From NCBI GenBank assembly GCA_027066995.1, contig JAMOMQ010000013.1, positions 1 to 56,806 on the forward strand: DNA of 56,806 nt, written 5' to 3'. The notes beneath the pieces were generated by a model. That model had not been told where the DNA came from and ran no database searches. It saw only the letters and a list, made by a program, of their open reading frames with translations. The translations under genes were made by a program, and so were the position numbers. This DNA comes from Flavobacteriales bacterium. GTDB lineage: Bacteria > Bacteroidota > Bacteroidia > Flavobacteriales > Flavobacteriaceae. Shown here piece by piece: positions 44,077 to 52,709 of this stretch; positions within the stretch are counted from its first letter, which is position 1; each line of letters begins with the position of its first letter.

Positions 44077-45291
44077 CTATATTTCGTAAATAAACAAGCC
44101 TTTTAAAGGACGTGGTTCGAGGTATAAACTTTTATAAGGAATGGCTATGCCGAGATCAATGGTTTGTTTGATTTCATCAAAATCCATCGGCCGCACAATA
44201 AAACCGAATTTACAGTTGCCTTTATTCAGTTGATTTTCGACGCATTTGGTGCTGCGTTTACCGTCACAAAATTTTAGTGATTCGTTGCTTAACAAAGTAT
44301 GATTGTCCGAAATTTGAGGTAAAATATAGCGTTCGAAAATAACCGAATCGGGGAGTTGTTTGTCGATATGTGATTTTGGTTTTAGTTTGTATTTGCCTTG
44401 TAATGAATAAAATAGAATTTCGCCTTTTTGGGGAGGGTCATAATTTGTAACCACTTCTATTTCAAAATGTTGTTTAAGGTTTTGATAAACTTCTTCAAAG
44501 GTTTTGGAAAAATCCGGCGAAACCCCTTTTTTGTATTCGTGTATTTTGACTTGGTTTTGACTAATCATAAAAGCCGGAAAGTAATTAAAAGCTTCTTGAC
44601 CGGAAAAAAGATTGTCCGGTTCATTAATTTTTTTCTGGTATATAGCATGTAAAGCTTCAAAATAGTTGTTATCGTCTATGATGTCAAATTGACCGGCTTG
44701 TAAATAGGCATCTTTGATCAATTGAATATCTTCAGGATCCAATACTTGCCAAACTTCGTGAATAAATCCGTTGTTACGGGTAAATTCGTATAAGGGTATT
44801 TTTGATTTATATTTGTTAATAATTTGATTGATAGCTTCAATATTTTCATGAACTACCGTAATAGGTTTGGCTATGAATCCTGTGTGTTCAATTAAATCTA
44901 TTTTTTTTGCAACCATAGCCGGAACCGATTTTTCTATTTTATGAATGAGACCTTCTACAAAATCGGTGTGGGGAATTTGTCCCACAATACCTGCAAATTG
45001 TTTTTTTTCATTATCGATAATACTATAGATATAAAAGCCCGGATTTTCACCGGTTTTGATAATATTGTTTTTTTTAAATTTTAAGTATTGTCGTTTGATG
45101 GCTTTGTATTTTTTTAAGCCTTGTAAACGTTTGATATAGGGCTTGTAAAAAATATTATTAAAAGAATAAGGATTGCGGCGTATTATACTATTGATATCGC
45201 TCGAACTCAATTCGCAATCATCTTCCGTAGGAAATATACAAGCTTTATTGCGTAACGGATGGGTTAATATTGCAGGATAAAAATGTGCCAT
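44077..45291 (-). CDS. Divergent DUF1015 paralogue lacking the signature motif
   Basis: A 404-aa protein co-linear with the DUF1015 protein at 45388-46638. Shared blocks are FAGIVGQIPHTDFVEGLI, SGQEAFNYFPAF, VKIHEYKKG and the final YLEPRPLKGLFIYEI. The signature ADGHHR is replaced by residues 206-210 DDNNY (IIDDNNYFEALHAIY), and the KHELTRP block by HKIEKSVP, so the putative catalytic or ligand site is gone. Start: ATG 45291 is preferred; an in-frame ATG at 45318 would put the start inside the inverted repeat 45306-45373. A product of duplication and decay, possibly a regulatory partner of the active copy. Not a frameshifted pseudogene, since the reading frame is intact. Confidence 0.75.
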   Translation of the reverse strand: MAHFYPAILTHPLRNKACIFPTEDDCELSSSDINSIIRRNPYSFNNIFYKPYIKRLQGLKKYKAIKRQYLKFKKNNIIKTGENPGFYIYSIIDNEKKQFAGIVGQIPHTDFVEGLIHKIEKSVPAMVAKKIDLIEHTGFIAKPITVVHENIEAINQIINKYKSKIPLYEFTRNNGFIHEVWQVLDPEDIQLIKDAYLQAGQFDIIDDNNYFEALHAIYQKKINEPDNLFSGQEAFNYFPAFMISQNQVKIHEYKKGVSPDFSKTFEEVYQNLKQHFEIEVVTNYDPPQKGEILFYSLQGKYKLKPKSHIDKQLPDSVIFERYILPQISDNHTLLSNESLKFCDGKRSTKCVENQLNKGNCKFGFIVRPMDFDEIKQTIDLGIAIPYKSLYLEPRPLKGLFIYEI

Positions 45292-45305
45292 AACTGTATT
45301 TTTAA

Positions 45306-45373
45306 GAAACTGTCTCAAAAGTATTTCTCACTAGGTTTGCAATGAAAGATATTCACTCTTTTGAGACAGTTTC
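45306..45373. repeat. Perfect 16-bp inverted repeat, MITE-like
   Basis: Arms GAAACTGTCTCAAAAG (45306-45321) and CTTTTGAGACAGTTTC (45358-45373) flank 36 bp. The arm sequence resembles the termini of IS1182/IS5-like elements in Bacteroidota, but no transposase is present. It lies in the 96-bp gap between the two DUF1015 genes and could also fold in RNA. Confidence 0.7.
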
Positions 45374-45387
45374 ATGATCAATTTTAA

Positions 45388-46638
45388 TTAAGTTAAGTCG
45401 TGAATAACCAGCCCACTGCGCAACTTGGGTTCAAACCAGGTTGTTTTGGGTGGCATAATATTACCGGTGTCTGCAATGTTGATTAACTGTTTCATAGACA
45501 CGGGATACAAGGCAAATGCTACAGCATAATCACCTGAGTTTACTTTATCTTCTAATGCTTTTAGACCGCGAATACCTCCGACAAAATCAATACGTTTGCT
45601 TGTGCGCAGGTCTTTAATATCCAATACGGGTTCTAAAATATGTTTGGACAGTACGCTGACATCGAGTTGATCAATAGGATCGTTGTCGTTATAGGTGCCG
45701 GGTTTGGCGGTTAACTTATACCAGTCGCCGTCCAAATACATAGAAAATTCGTGCAATTTTTGCGGTTTATAATTTTCGGGACCTATCTTTTGTATATCAA
45801 AACTCCGGCTGATTCTTTCCAAAAATTCTTCTTTAGTCAAGCCGTTCAAATCTTTAACAACTCTATTATAGTCAATAATTTTGAGCTGGTTGTCAGGAAA
45901 ATGCACGGCCATAAAATAATTGTAAGCTTCTTGTCCGGTATGATTGGGATTTTGTGCTTTTTTTTCTTGCATTATACGAGCTGCCGCGGCAGTTCTGTGA
46001 TGACCGTCAGCCACATAGGTATAGGGGACTTTTTCGGCAAACAAGCGTTCTAATTGACGGTTGTCTTTTTCGTCTTCCACCACCCAAAAATGATGTCCGA
46101 AACCGTCTTCGGCCGTAAAGTCGTAAATAGGTTCATTATTATTGACTACTTTTTCTACAATAGCATCAATTTCAGGTACCGCCTTGTAAGAAAAGAATAC
46201 CGGTTCTATATTGGCATTGAGATAACGGGTTAATACCATACGGTCTTCTTCCTTGTCGGGGCGGGTTAATTCATGTTTTTTGATAATGCCGTCAAAATAA
46301 TCTTGCGCAGCAGCAGCACCCACAATACCATATTGGGTGCGTCCGTCCATGGTTTGGGCATAGATGTAATAATGCGGTTGTTCGTCTTGCACCAGCCATT
46401 TATTAGCTTTGAATTTATTATAATTTTCAACCGCTTTATTATAAACCGCTTCCGAATGGATATCGGTGCCTTCAGGCAAATCTATTTCGGCACGGGTAAT
46501 ATGTAGTAATGAGTATTCTTTGCCTTTAGCCATTTCGGCTGCTTCTTCAGAGTTCATTACGTCGTAAGGTAAAGCCGACACATCTTTGGCTATGTCTTTG
46601 GGAGGTCTGTATCCTCTAAATGGTTTTATTGTTGCCAT
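45388..46638 (-). CDS. DUF1015-family protein (ParB/Srx-superfamily-like)
   Basis: A 416-aa protein with the full DUF1015 pattern: KPFRGYRPP and VSALPYDVMNSEEAAE at the N-terminus, KHELTRPDKEEDR (121-133), ADGHHRTAAAA (210-220), TGQEAYNYFMAV and FVGGIRGLKAL. The DGHHR motif resembles that of the ParB/sulfiredoxin fold, to which an archaeal free-serine kinase (SerK) belongs. A kinase- or phosphatase-type reaction on serine metabolites is therefore inferred, supported by position directly after serC-serA. It starts 18 bp after serA. A phosphoserine phosphatase (serB) is not seen locally, so this protein may fill a gap in that pathway. Confidence 0.85.
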   Translation of the reverse strand: MATIKPFRGYRPPKDIAKDVSALPYDVMNSEEAAEMAKGKEYSLLHITRAEIDLPEGTDIHSEAVYNKAVENYNKFKANKWLVQDEQPHYYIYAQTMDGRTQYGIVGAAAAQDYFDGIIKKHELTRPDKEEDRMVLTRYLNANIEPVFFSYKAVPEIDAIVEKVVNNNEPIYDFTAEDGFGHHFWVVEDEKDNRQLERLFAEKVPYTYVADGHHRTAAAARIMQEKKAQNPNHTGQEAYNYFMAVHFPDNQLKIIDYNRVVKDLNGLTKEEFLERISRSFDIQKIGPENYKPQKLHEFSMYLDGDWYKLTAKPGTYNDNDPIDQLDVSVLSKHILEPVLDIKDLRTSKRIDFVGGIRGLKALEDKVNSGDYAVAFALYPVSMKQLINIADTGNIMPPKTTWFEPKLRSGLVIHDLT

Positions 46639-46655
46639 AGTTTTAGGTCTTAATT

Positions 46656-47576
46656 TTAATTTAATTTGTAAGTTTGATCATTGTTTTCAAAGAAATTGAC
46701 TATTTGATTAACCGCTGCCACACCGGCATTGATATTGGCTTCGGCGGTTTGTGCACCCATTTTTTTCGGTGTAAAGAAAATACGATCGGCAAACCGGGTT
46801 TCAAATTCGTCACGTTTATCAGGAGCTATATCCGAAATGTATTTAAAGTCGGGGCGTTCTGCCATCAATTGTAACAAACCGTCTTCATCAATAATTTCTT
46901 TCCGGGCTGTATTGATTAAAACCGCATTATCGGGCATTTGTTTTAATAATTCGTAATTAATGCTTTTGATAGTTTGTGGTGTTGCCGGAATATGTAATGA
47001 AACATATTGGGCGTTTTTATACATATCTTCAACGTTTTCATAGTCTTTGATACCGTCACGTTCTACAATTTCCGATGATACATAAGGATCGTGAGCGACC
47101 ACATTCATATCAAAACCTTTGGCAATGCGTGCCACGTTTTTGCCTACATTGCCATAGGCATGAATACCGATGGTTTTACCTTTGAGTTCGGTGCCGGGCG
47201 TGCCGTTAAATTGGTTGCGTGCCATGAGCACCATCATGCCCAATACCAATTCTGCCACGGCATTGGCATTTTGACCGGGAGTATTCATCACCACGGTTTT
47301 GTTATTAGTGGCAGCTTTTAAATCTATATTGTCGTAACCGGCACCGGCACGAACCACAATTTTAAGATTGGGCGCCTGTTCAAATACTTCCGCATCTATT
47401 TTGTCACTGCGGACAATTAAGGCGTCTACATTTTTAACGGCTTCTATCAAGGCTTTTTTATCCGGATATTTTTCTAATAATATCATTTTATAACCGGCTT
47501 TGTCCAACAAATTTTTCATTTGGTTGATAGCCGCGGGGGCAAAAGGTTTAACTGTTGCTATCAGTACTTTTTTCAT
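46656..47576 (-). CDS. serA: D-3-phosphoglycerate dehydrogenase-like (Bacteroidota type)
   Basis: A 306-aa D-2-hydroxyacid dehydrogenase for the first step of serine synthesis. Substrate-binding VVRAGAGYDNIDL and catalytic Arg in NTARKEIIDE are present. Two canonical sites differ. The Rossmann glycine motif reads GIHAYGNVG rather than G-x-G-x2-G with two hydrophobics, and the catalytic His of 'PHxGA' is replaced by Lys (TPKKMGAQTAEAN). I recall both changes as typical of the Bacteroidota SerA lineage. No ACT regulatory domain is present. Lies 20 bp after serC. Confidence 0.88.
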   Translation of the reverse strand: MKKVLIATVKPFAPAAINQMKNLLDKAGYKMILLEKYPDKKALIEAVKNVDALIVRSDKIDAEVFEQAPNLKIVVRAGAGYDNIDLKAATNNKTVVMNTPGQNANAVAELVLGMMVLMARNQFNGTPGTELKGKTIGIHAYGNVGKNVARIAKGFDMNVVAHDPYVSSEIVERDGIKDYENVEDMYKNAQYVSLHIPATPQTIKSINYELLKQMPDNAVLINTARKEIIDEDGLLQLMAERPDFKYISDIAPDKRDEFETRFADRIFFTPKKMGAQTAEANINAGVAAVNQIVNFFENNDQTYKLN

Positions 47577-47595
47577 GGTATATGTTTAATTTTTC

Positions 47596-48669
47596 TTAAG
47601 ATACTTGTTTTTCAAAATCTTGCATGGCTTTTACTAAAACTTCAACACTTTCTTTAGGCAAGGCATTGTAAGTAGAGGCTCTAAAACCACCGACCGAACG
47701 GTGTCCTTTGATACCGACTATGCCACGTTGGGCGGCAAAATCCAGAAAGTCTTGTTCGTATTGTTTATAATTGTCATTCATAACAAAGGTGATATTCATT
47801 AGAGAACGATCTGCTTCGTTTGGTACCGCAGCCGAAAATAATTTATTACGATCGATTTCATCGTATAAAATTTTGGCTTTTTCTTCATTCCGTTTTTGAG
47901 CTGCCGCTACACCACCGTTATCTTTAAGCCATTTGAGTGTTTGCAAAGCTGAGAAAACCGCTAAAACCGGAGGTGTGTTAAACATTGAGCCTTTGTCAAT
48001 ATGCGTTTTATAATTAAGCATGGTGGGAATATGACGGTTTACTTTGCCGAGTATATCATTTTTGATAATCACAAAAGTGGCACCGGCCGGACCGAGATTT
48101 TTTTGTGCTCCACCATAAATCAAGGCATATTTTGATACATCAACAGGACGGCTAAAAATATCGGATGACATATCTGCAATCAAGGGAACCGGACTGTCAA
48201 TATCTTCTTTGATTTCTGTACCGGCAATAGTGTTGTTGGTCGTGATATGAAAATAATCGGCATCGGTGGGAATGTTGTAATTTTTCGGAATATAATTGTA
48301 GCCTTTGTCTTTGCTGCTGGCTACTACGGTTACGTCACCAAAACCCTTGGCTTCTTTGATGGCTTTGCTGCTCCAAGCACCGGTGTCGAGATAGGCAGCT
48401 TTTTTATTAAGCAAGTTGAAAGGAATCATGGCAAATTGAGTACTGGCGCCTCCTTGTAAAAATAACACTGAATAGTCGTCGGGAATGTTGAGTAATTCCT
48501 TAAACAATGCTTGTGCTTGATTCATCACATCAACAAACTCTTTGCTGCGATGCGAAACTTCCAAAACGGATAAACCGGTGCCGGCAAAATCTTTAATGCC
48601 TTCAATGGTTTTTTCAATGGTATATTGTGGCAGAATGCTTGGTCCTGCATAAAAATTGTGCTTTTTCAT
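47596..48669 (-). CDS. serC: Phosphoserine aminotransferase
   Basis: A 357-aa class-V PLP enzyme converting 3-phosphohydroxypyruvate to phosphoserine. Family blocks: [18 protein letters not shown] at the start, [21 protein letters not shown], the PLP-lysine region [21 protein letters not shown], and [18 protein letters not shown]. The start is placed at ATG 48669 because SerC begins just before NFxAGP; a 15-residue in-frame extension to 48714 is rejected. It is first in the minus-strand run serC-serA-DUF1015-DUF1015'-yggS. Confidence 0.95.
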   Translation of the reverse strand: MKKHNFYAGPSILPQYTIEKTIEGIKDFAGTGLSVLEVSHRSKEFVDVMNQAQALFKELLNIPDDYSVLFLQGGASTQFAMIPFNLLNKKAAYLDTGAWSSKAIKEAKGFGDVTVVASSKDKGYNYIPKNYNIPTDADYFHITTNNTIAGTEIKEDIDSPVPLIADMSSDIFSRPVDVSKYALIYGGAQKNLGPAGATFVIIKNDILGKVNRHIPTMLNYKTHIDKGSMFNTPPVLAVFSALQTLKWLKDNGGVAAAQKRNEEKAKILYDEIDRNKLFSAAVPNEADRSLMNITFVMNDNYKQYEQDFLDFAAQRGIVGIKGHRSVGGFRASTYNALPKESVEVLVKAMQDFEKQVS

Positions 48670-48854
48670 AGCTGAATGTTTTAAGTCTTTATTTGTCATA
48701 TTAAATATTTTCAAAGATTGAAAAAATTTTTTTTAGAAAAACATTTTTCACAATAAATTTAAAGTATAAAAAATGGAAAAAAGTGATATTTGTCAGTTTA
48801 TTATAATTGCTTGAATAAGATTCTTGAAAAGAAAAAAGCAAATTATAATAAAAG

Positions 48855-48917
48855 ATGACACCTGTCATTTTTTTAGGAACCGGGCGGTATAAGATGCCGG
48901 AACATTTCAGCTGGTGT
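48855..48917. other. Possible structured element upstream of serC and lnt
   Basis: GATGACACCTGTCATT holds a short ATGACA/TGTCAT stem followed by seven T. Farther out TGACACC is repeated in inverse as GGTGTCA near 48912-48918, with a CCGG/CCGG pair between. It lies in the 293-bp interval between the divergent serC and lnt starts. No known riboswitch class was recognised. Possibilities are a small terminator, an operator or an RNA leader. For lnt, a -7-like box TACATTTG lies at 48938-48945. Confidence 0.25.
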
Positions 48918-48962
48918 CAATTATTATTTAAAATGTTTACATTTGTGTAATTTTTAAGTGAA

Positions 48963-50537
48963 ATGAAACATTATCTGCTATTAGCTTTATTATCCGGTTT
49001 GTTATTCAGTATAGGTTGGCCGACTTTTGGTCATGCGTTTTTTTTATTTTTTGCTTTTATTCCATTATTGTTTATTGAAGAAAAATTTTTAAAAAACAAG
49101 GCTGATAAATTTTTCTTTTTATATGTTTATTTAGCTTTTTTTATTTGGAATTTGACCAAAACCTGGTGGGTTTATAAAGCGACTGCCGTTGGAGGTGTTT
49201 TTGCCATAGTAGTTAATGCCTTTTTAATGACCTTTACATTTTGGTTGTTTCATTTTGTACGAAAACGATTGCCGCAATCAATGGCTTATGCTTTTTTTAT
49301 TTTTATATGGATTAGCTTTGAAAAATTTCATCTCAATTGGGATTTTTCTTGGCCATGGCTCAATTTGGGCAATGGTTTTTCGGAACAAACAGACTGGATT
49401 CAGTGGTATGAATATACCGGTAATTTTGGAGGAAGTTTTTGGGTGTTGATAGTTAACTTATTGTTTTATAAGGCTTTGTCTAAATATTTGCAGGTGCGTA
49501 ACCTGCGTGGTTTGATGATAAATTCCGGAAGAGCTTTTTTGTGGGTATTCATTCCCGTTCTGTTTTCTTATTATATAAAAGGACATTATACCGAACAAGG
49601 CCCTCAAGCCACTGTTTCTATTTTACAGCCCAATTTAGACCCGTGGACAGAGAAATTTAAATATAACAATACACAATTGGTACAAGATTTTTTAAAATTG
49701 GCCGATCCCAAAGCTGATTTGATCATTGCACCCGAAACGGCCATATCAAGATATATTGAAATCAATGATTTTCGTTTTACCCGGCCTTATTTATTACTGA
49801 AATCTTTTGTTAAAACCTATAAAACGCCGGTATTAACAGGTATTGATTTTATTCATTGGTATCCTAAACATACCAAAAATATTCCAGAAACTGCCAACCG
49901 TTCCAAACACGGCAGATGGTATGATATGTATAACTCGGCCGTTCTGGTCAGTCTGTCCGATAGTTTGCAACTCTATCATAAATCAAAATTGGTAGTAGGT
50001 GCCGAATATACACCTTTTAGAAAAATTTTGGAGCCTTTAATCGGCGATTGGGTTACAAAAACCATAGGGGTCTCTATGGGATCCAACGTTTCACAAAAGG
50101 AACGTAGTGTATTTATTGTACCTGGTACACCCATAAAAGTGGCTCCTATTATTTGTTATGAGAGTGTATACGGCGAATATGTTACGCAATATGTAAAAAA
50201 AGGTGCCAATCTGTTGGCTGTAATTACCAATGACGGTTGGTGGGGCAACACCGAAGGGCACCGGCAACATTTAAGTATCGCCAAATTGCGTGCCATAGAA
50301 AACAGGCGTGATGTAGTCCAGTCCGCCAATACGGGAATTTCTGCTCATATCAATCAACTTGGAGAAGTAACCAAGCAGTTACCTTATAATGTAAGAGGCA
50401 GTTTAACGGTAAAGGTGCGTTTGAATGAACATAGCAGTTTTTATACGCAGCAGGGCGACTATATAGCAAGGGTTTCTGTTTTTATGGCGTTCTTATTATT
50501 TTTTTACAGTTTTGCACGAAAAAAAATGCAATTATAA
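48963..50537 (+). CDS. lnt: Apolipoprotein N-acyltransferase
   Basis: A 524-aa inner-membrane enzyme adding the third acyl chain to lipoproteins. About six hydrophobic helices (residues 5-200) precede a nitrilase-type periplasmic domain with the catalytic triad Glu258 (APETAIS), a Lys near 342 (YHKSKLVVGAEYTPF) and Cys398 (PIICYESVYG), then NDGWWGNTEGHRQHL. A final helix is at about 505-520. It fits with the many lipoproteins encoded in this window (GldJ, GldK, SusD, YceI). Monocistronic. Confidence 0.95.
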   Translation: MKHYLLLALLSGLLFSIGWPTFGHAFFLFFAFIPLLFIEEKFLKNKADKFFFLYVYLAFFIWNLTKTWWVYKATAVGGVFAIVVNAFLMTFTFWLFHFVRKRLPQSMAYAFFIFIWISFEKFHLNWDFSWPWLNLGNGFSEQTDWIQWYEYTGNFGGSFWVLIVNLLFYKALSKYLQVRNLRGLMINSGRAFLWVFIPVLFSYYIKGHYTEQGPQATVSILQPNLDPWTEKFKYNNTQLVQDFLKLADPKADLIIAPETAISRYIEINDFRFTRPYLLLKSFVKTYKTPVLTGIDFIHWYPKHTKNIPETANRSKHGRWYDMYNSAVLVSLSDSLQLYHKSKLVVGAEYTPFRKILEPLIGDWVTKTIGVSMGSNVSQKERSVFIVPGTPIKVAPIICYESVYGEYVTQYVKKGANLLAVITNDGWWGNTEGHRQHLSIAKLRAIENRRDVVQSANTGISAHINQLGEVTKQLPYNVRGSLTVKVRLNEHSSFYTQQGDYIARVSVFMAFLLFFYSFARKKMQL

Positions 50538-50607
50538 TTTTCTTAATTATAATGATTTTAAATAATTTTTTTTTGTAATTTTGTTTACTTTTTAAAACAT
50601 AAACACA

Positions 50608-51738
50608 ATGAGCAAGAAATTAAATAAAGACGAAATATTATCATTATTAAAACAAGTGCATGTTCAGGGTAAAGATACCAATGTGGTTGATGCCGGCATT
50701 ATAAAGGAGGTAAAAGCTAAATCAGATATTTTCGGAAAAAAAATTGAAATTGATGCGGTGATTGATTCTCCGGCGGTGCATATTCGAAAAAAACTAGAAG
50801 ATGATATAATGGAGGCCTTGTCTAAAGATTTTGGCGATGTCGAAACCAAGATTAATGTTAAAGTAGTTATACCTGAAAGTGAAAAAGAAAAACCACTTAA
50901 AAAGATTAAGAATATTATAGCTGTAGCTTCGGGAAAAGGTGGTGTAGGAAAATCAACCGTTACTGCCAATTTGGCAACTTCGTTGGCCAAAATGGGTTTT
51001 AAAGTAGCCATATTGGACACCGATGTTTACGGACCTTCCATTCCATTGATGTTTGGCACTAGTGGCGAGCGTCCTAGAGCTACCAAAGTTGGAGATAAAA
51101 CCATGATTATACCTATAGAAGCTCATGGTGTCAAAAATATGTCCATCGGTTATTTTGCACGTCCCGACCAAGCTGTAATTTGGCGTGGCAGTATGGCCAA
51201 TTCGGCTATTAATCAAATGGTATTTGATACGGATTGGGGCGATTTGGATTTTATGTTGATTGATTTGCCTCCCGGCACCGGTGATATTCAATTATCTGTA
51301 ATGCAAACCCTTCCTGTCACGGGCGCCGTGGTTGTTACCACACCACAAAATGTAGCCATTGCCGATGTGAAAAAATCTATAGACATGTTTAAAAATCCGA
51401 CTATCAATGTACCGGTATTGGGAATTGTCGAAAATATGTCTTATTTTACTCCCGAAGAATGTCCCGAAAATAAATATTATATTTTTGGTAAAGATGGTGG
51501 TAAATATTTGGCCAAAGATTTAGGCGTAGCTTTCTTGGGAGAAATTCCTCTGGTGCAAAGTGTGCGTGAGTCAGGTGATGTGGGACGGCCGGCAGCATTA
51601 CAAGAAAACACGCCGACGCAAAGAGCTTTTGAAGAAATTACAAAAAATGTGGTGGAAGAAACTATGAAACGTAATGAAACATTGCCGCCGACAGAAAAAA
51701 TCAGGATTACAAATCAGGCCGGTTGCAGCGTAAAATAA
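50608..51738 (+). CDS. mrp: Mrp/NBP35-family Fe-S carrier ATPase
   Basis: A 376-aa protein: N-terminal MIP18 (DUF59)-like domain (about 1-90) and a P-loop ATPase of the MinD/Mrp class with a deviant Walker A, SGKGGVGKSTVTANL (109-117), and VWRGSMANSAINQMV, IDLPPGTGDIQLS. The C-x2-C motif that binds the bridging cluster in many ApbC/NBP35 proteins is not seen; the site reads SYFTPEECPENKYYIFGKDGG in two parts. It probably carries Fe-S clusters or assists their transfer. A NifU-domain protein follows after 47 bp. Confidence 0.92.
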   Translation: MSKKLNKDEILSLLKQVHVQGKDTNVVDAGIIKEVKAKSDIFGKKIEIDAVIDSPAVHIRKKLEDDIMEALSKDFGDVETKINVKVVIPESEKEKPLKKIKNIIAVASGKGGVGKSTVTANLATSLAKMGFKVAILDTDVYGPSIPLMFGTSGERPRATKVGDKTMIIPIEAHGVKNMSIGYFARPDQAVIWRGSMANSAINQMVFDTDWGDLDFMLIDLPPGTGDIQLSVMQTLPVTGAVVVTTPQNVAIADVKKSIDMFKNPTINVPVLGIVENMSYFTPEECPENKYYIFGKDGGKYLAKDLGVAFLGEIPLVQSVRESGDVGRPAALQENTPTQRAFEEITKNVVEETMKRNETLPPTEKIRITNQAGCSVK

Positions 51739-51785
51739 TTTTTCATCATATACAGTTATTTTATAGTATTAACCGGAAAATCGAA

Positions 51786-52025
51786 ATGATGGAAGAGAAA
51801 GAAAAATTGATTAAATTAAATCAAGCATTAGACGAGATACGTCCTTTCTTACAAAAAGATGGAGGTGATATCTCATTAATTGATTTTACCGATAAAGAAG
51901 TTGTTGTTCAATTAGAAGGCAATTGTTTTCATTGTAAAATAAATAATTTAACTTTGAATATCGGTGTGAAACAAATAATAAAAAAATACTTACCTGAGGT
52001 AGAGAAGGTGAGAAGTATAGAATAA
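51786..52025 (+). CDS. NifU-like Fe-S scaffold (C-terminal domain type)
   Basis: A 79-aa single-domain protein of the NifU C-terminal (Nfu) family. It has RPFLQKDGGDISLID and the cluster-binding C-x2-C in NCFHCKINNLTLNIG, followed by IIKKYLPEVEKV. Nfu proteins deliver [4Fe-4S] clusters to targets. Tandem ATGs occur at 51786 and 51789; an in-frame TTG at 51723 that would add 21 residues and overlap mrp is rejected. It lies between mrp and the Crp/Fnr regulator in one operon. Confidence 0.92.
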   Translation: MMEEKEKLIKLNQALDEIRPFLQKDGGDISLIDFTDKEVVVQLEGNCFHCKINNLTLNIGVKQIIKKYLPEVEKVRSIE

Positions 52026-52031
52026 CTGACT

Positions 52032-52667
52032 ATGGATAAACAACACAAATTAGAAGAAATATTAGGCGATATTTTTTCAGACAAACTTATTGAAAACTTA
52101 GCGACTTATGGTCGCATTCAAAAATTTGAAGAAGGAACACAAATTATTTCCAGAGGTGATGTCGTCAAAGACATTCCCATTGTTTTATCGGGAACGGCCA
52201 AAGTGGTTAGAACCGATGAAAAAGGAGAGGAACATATTTTATTTTATCTCAATGAAAAAGAAGCTTGTACAGCCACTTTCTCCATTTGTTCCGATTCTAA
52301 AAAAAGTGAAATAGATTTTGTGTTGGAGACTGATGCAGAGTTGCTTATGTATCCTGTGCGTTTAATGGATCAACTGACCAAAGAGTTTCCCAGTTGGCGA
52401 TATTACGTCTGTCGCAATTACAACAATCGTATGAAAGAGTTTCTTAATACCATGGATACCATTGCCTTTATGAAAATGGATCAGCGTATTATGAAATATC
52501 TTGAAAAGGCTTCTGAAGCCCTTCAAACAAAAATGATTAATATTACGCATCAAGAGATTGCCAATGATTTGTCAACTTCAAGAGTGGTCGTTTCGCGTTT
52601 GCTTAAACAACTGGAAAAAGAAGGAAAAATTAATTTATACCGTAACAGGATTAAGTTGTTGGACTAG
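52032..52667 (+). CDS. Crp/Fnr-family transcriptional regulator
   Basis: A 211-aa regulator: cyclic-nucleotide-binding-like domain (about 25-110, FEEGTQIISRGDVVKDIPIVLSG) and a C-terminal HTH_CRP (about 160-205, ITHQEIANDLSTSRVVVSRLLKQ). Three Cys residues (EACTATFSIC, YVCRNYN) lie in the sensor part but not in the Fnr four-Cys arrangement. It starts 7 bp after the NifU gene. Co-transcription with Fe-S assembly genes suggests a redox or metabolic signal, which is inferred. Confidence 0.9.
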   Translation: MDKQHKLEEILGDIFSDKLIENLATYGRIQKFEEGTQIISRGDVVKDIPIVLSGTAKVVRTDEKGEEHILFYLNEKEACTATFSICSDSKKSEIDFVLETDAELLMYPVRLMDQLTKEFPSWRYYVCRNYNNRMKEFLNTMDTIAFMKMDQRIMKYLEKASEALQTKMINITHQEIANDLSTSRVVVSRLLKQLEKEGKINLYRNRIKLLD

Positions 52668-52709
52668 GTTTTTTGTAAGAAGTTATTATAAAAGAGAAAA
52701 TTTTCCGTT

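Noticed and set aside
45292-45318. Longer N-terminus for the divergent DUF1015 protein starting at 45318
   Set aside because: The extra nine codons fall in the inverted repeat 45306-45373, and the ATG at 45291 aligns better with the start of the intact paralogue.
44077-46638. The two DUF1015 genes as one gene split by a frameshift
   Set aside because: Each is full length with its own N- and C-terminal family features, so they are paralogues.
48670-48714. 15-residue N-terminal extension of SerC
   Set aside because: SerC proteins begin immediately before NFxAGP, so ATG 48669 is preferred.
51723-51785. TTG-initiated extension of the NifU-domain protein
   Set aside because: It would overlap mrp by 16 bp and add residues foreign to the family; tandem ATGs at 51786/51789 are better.
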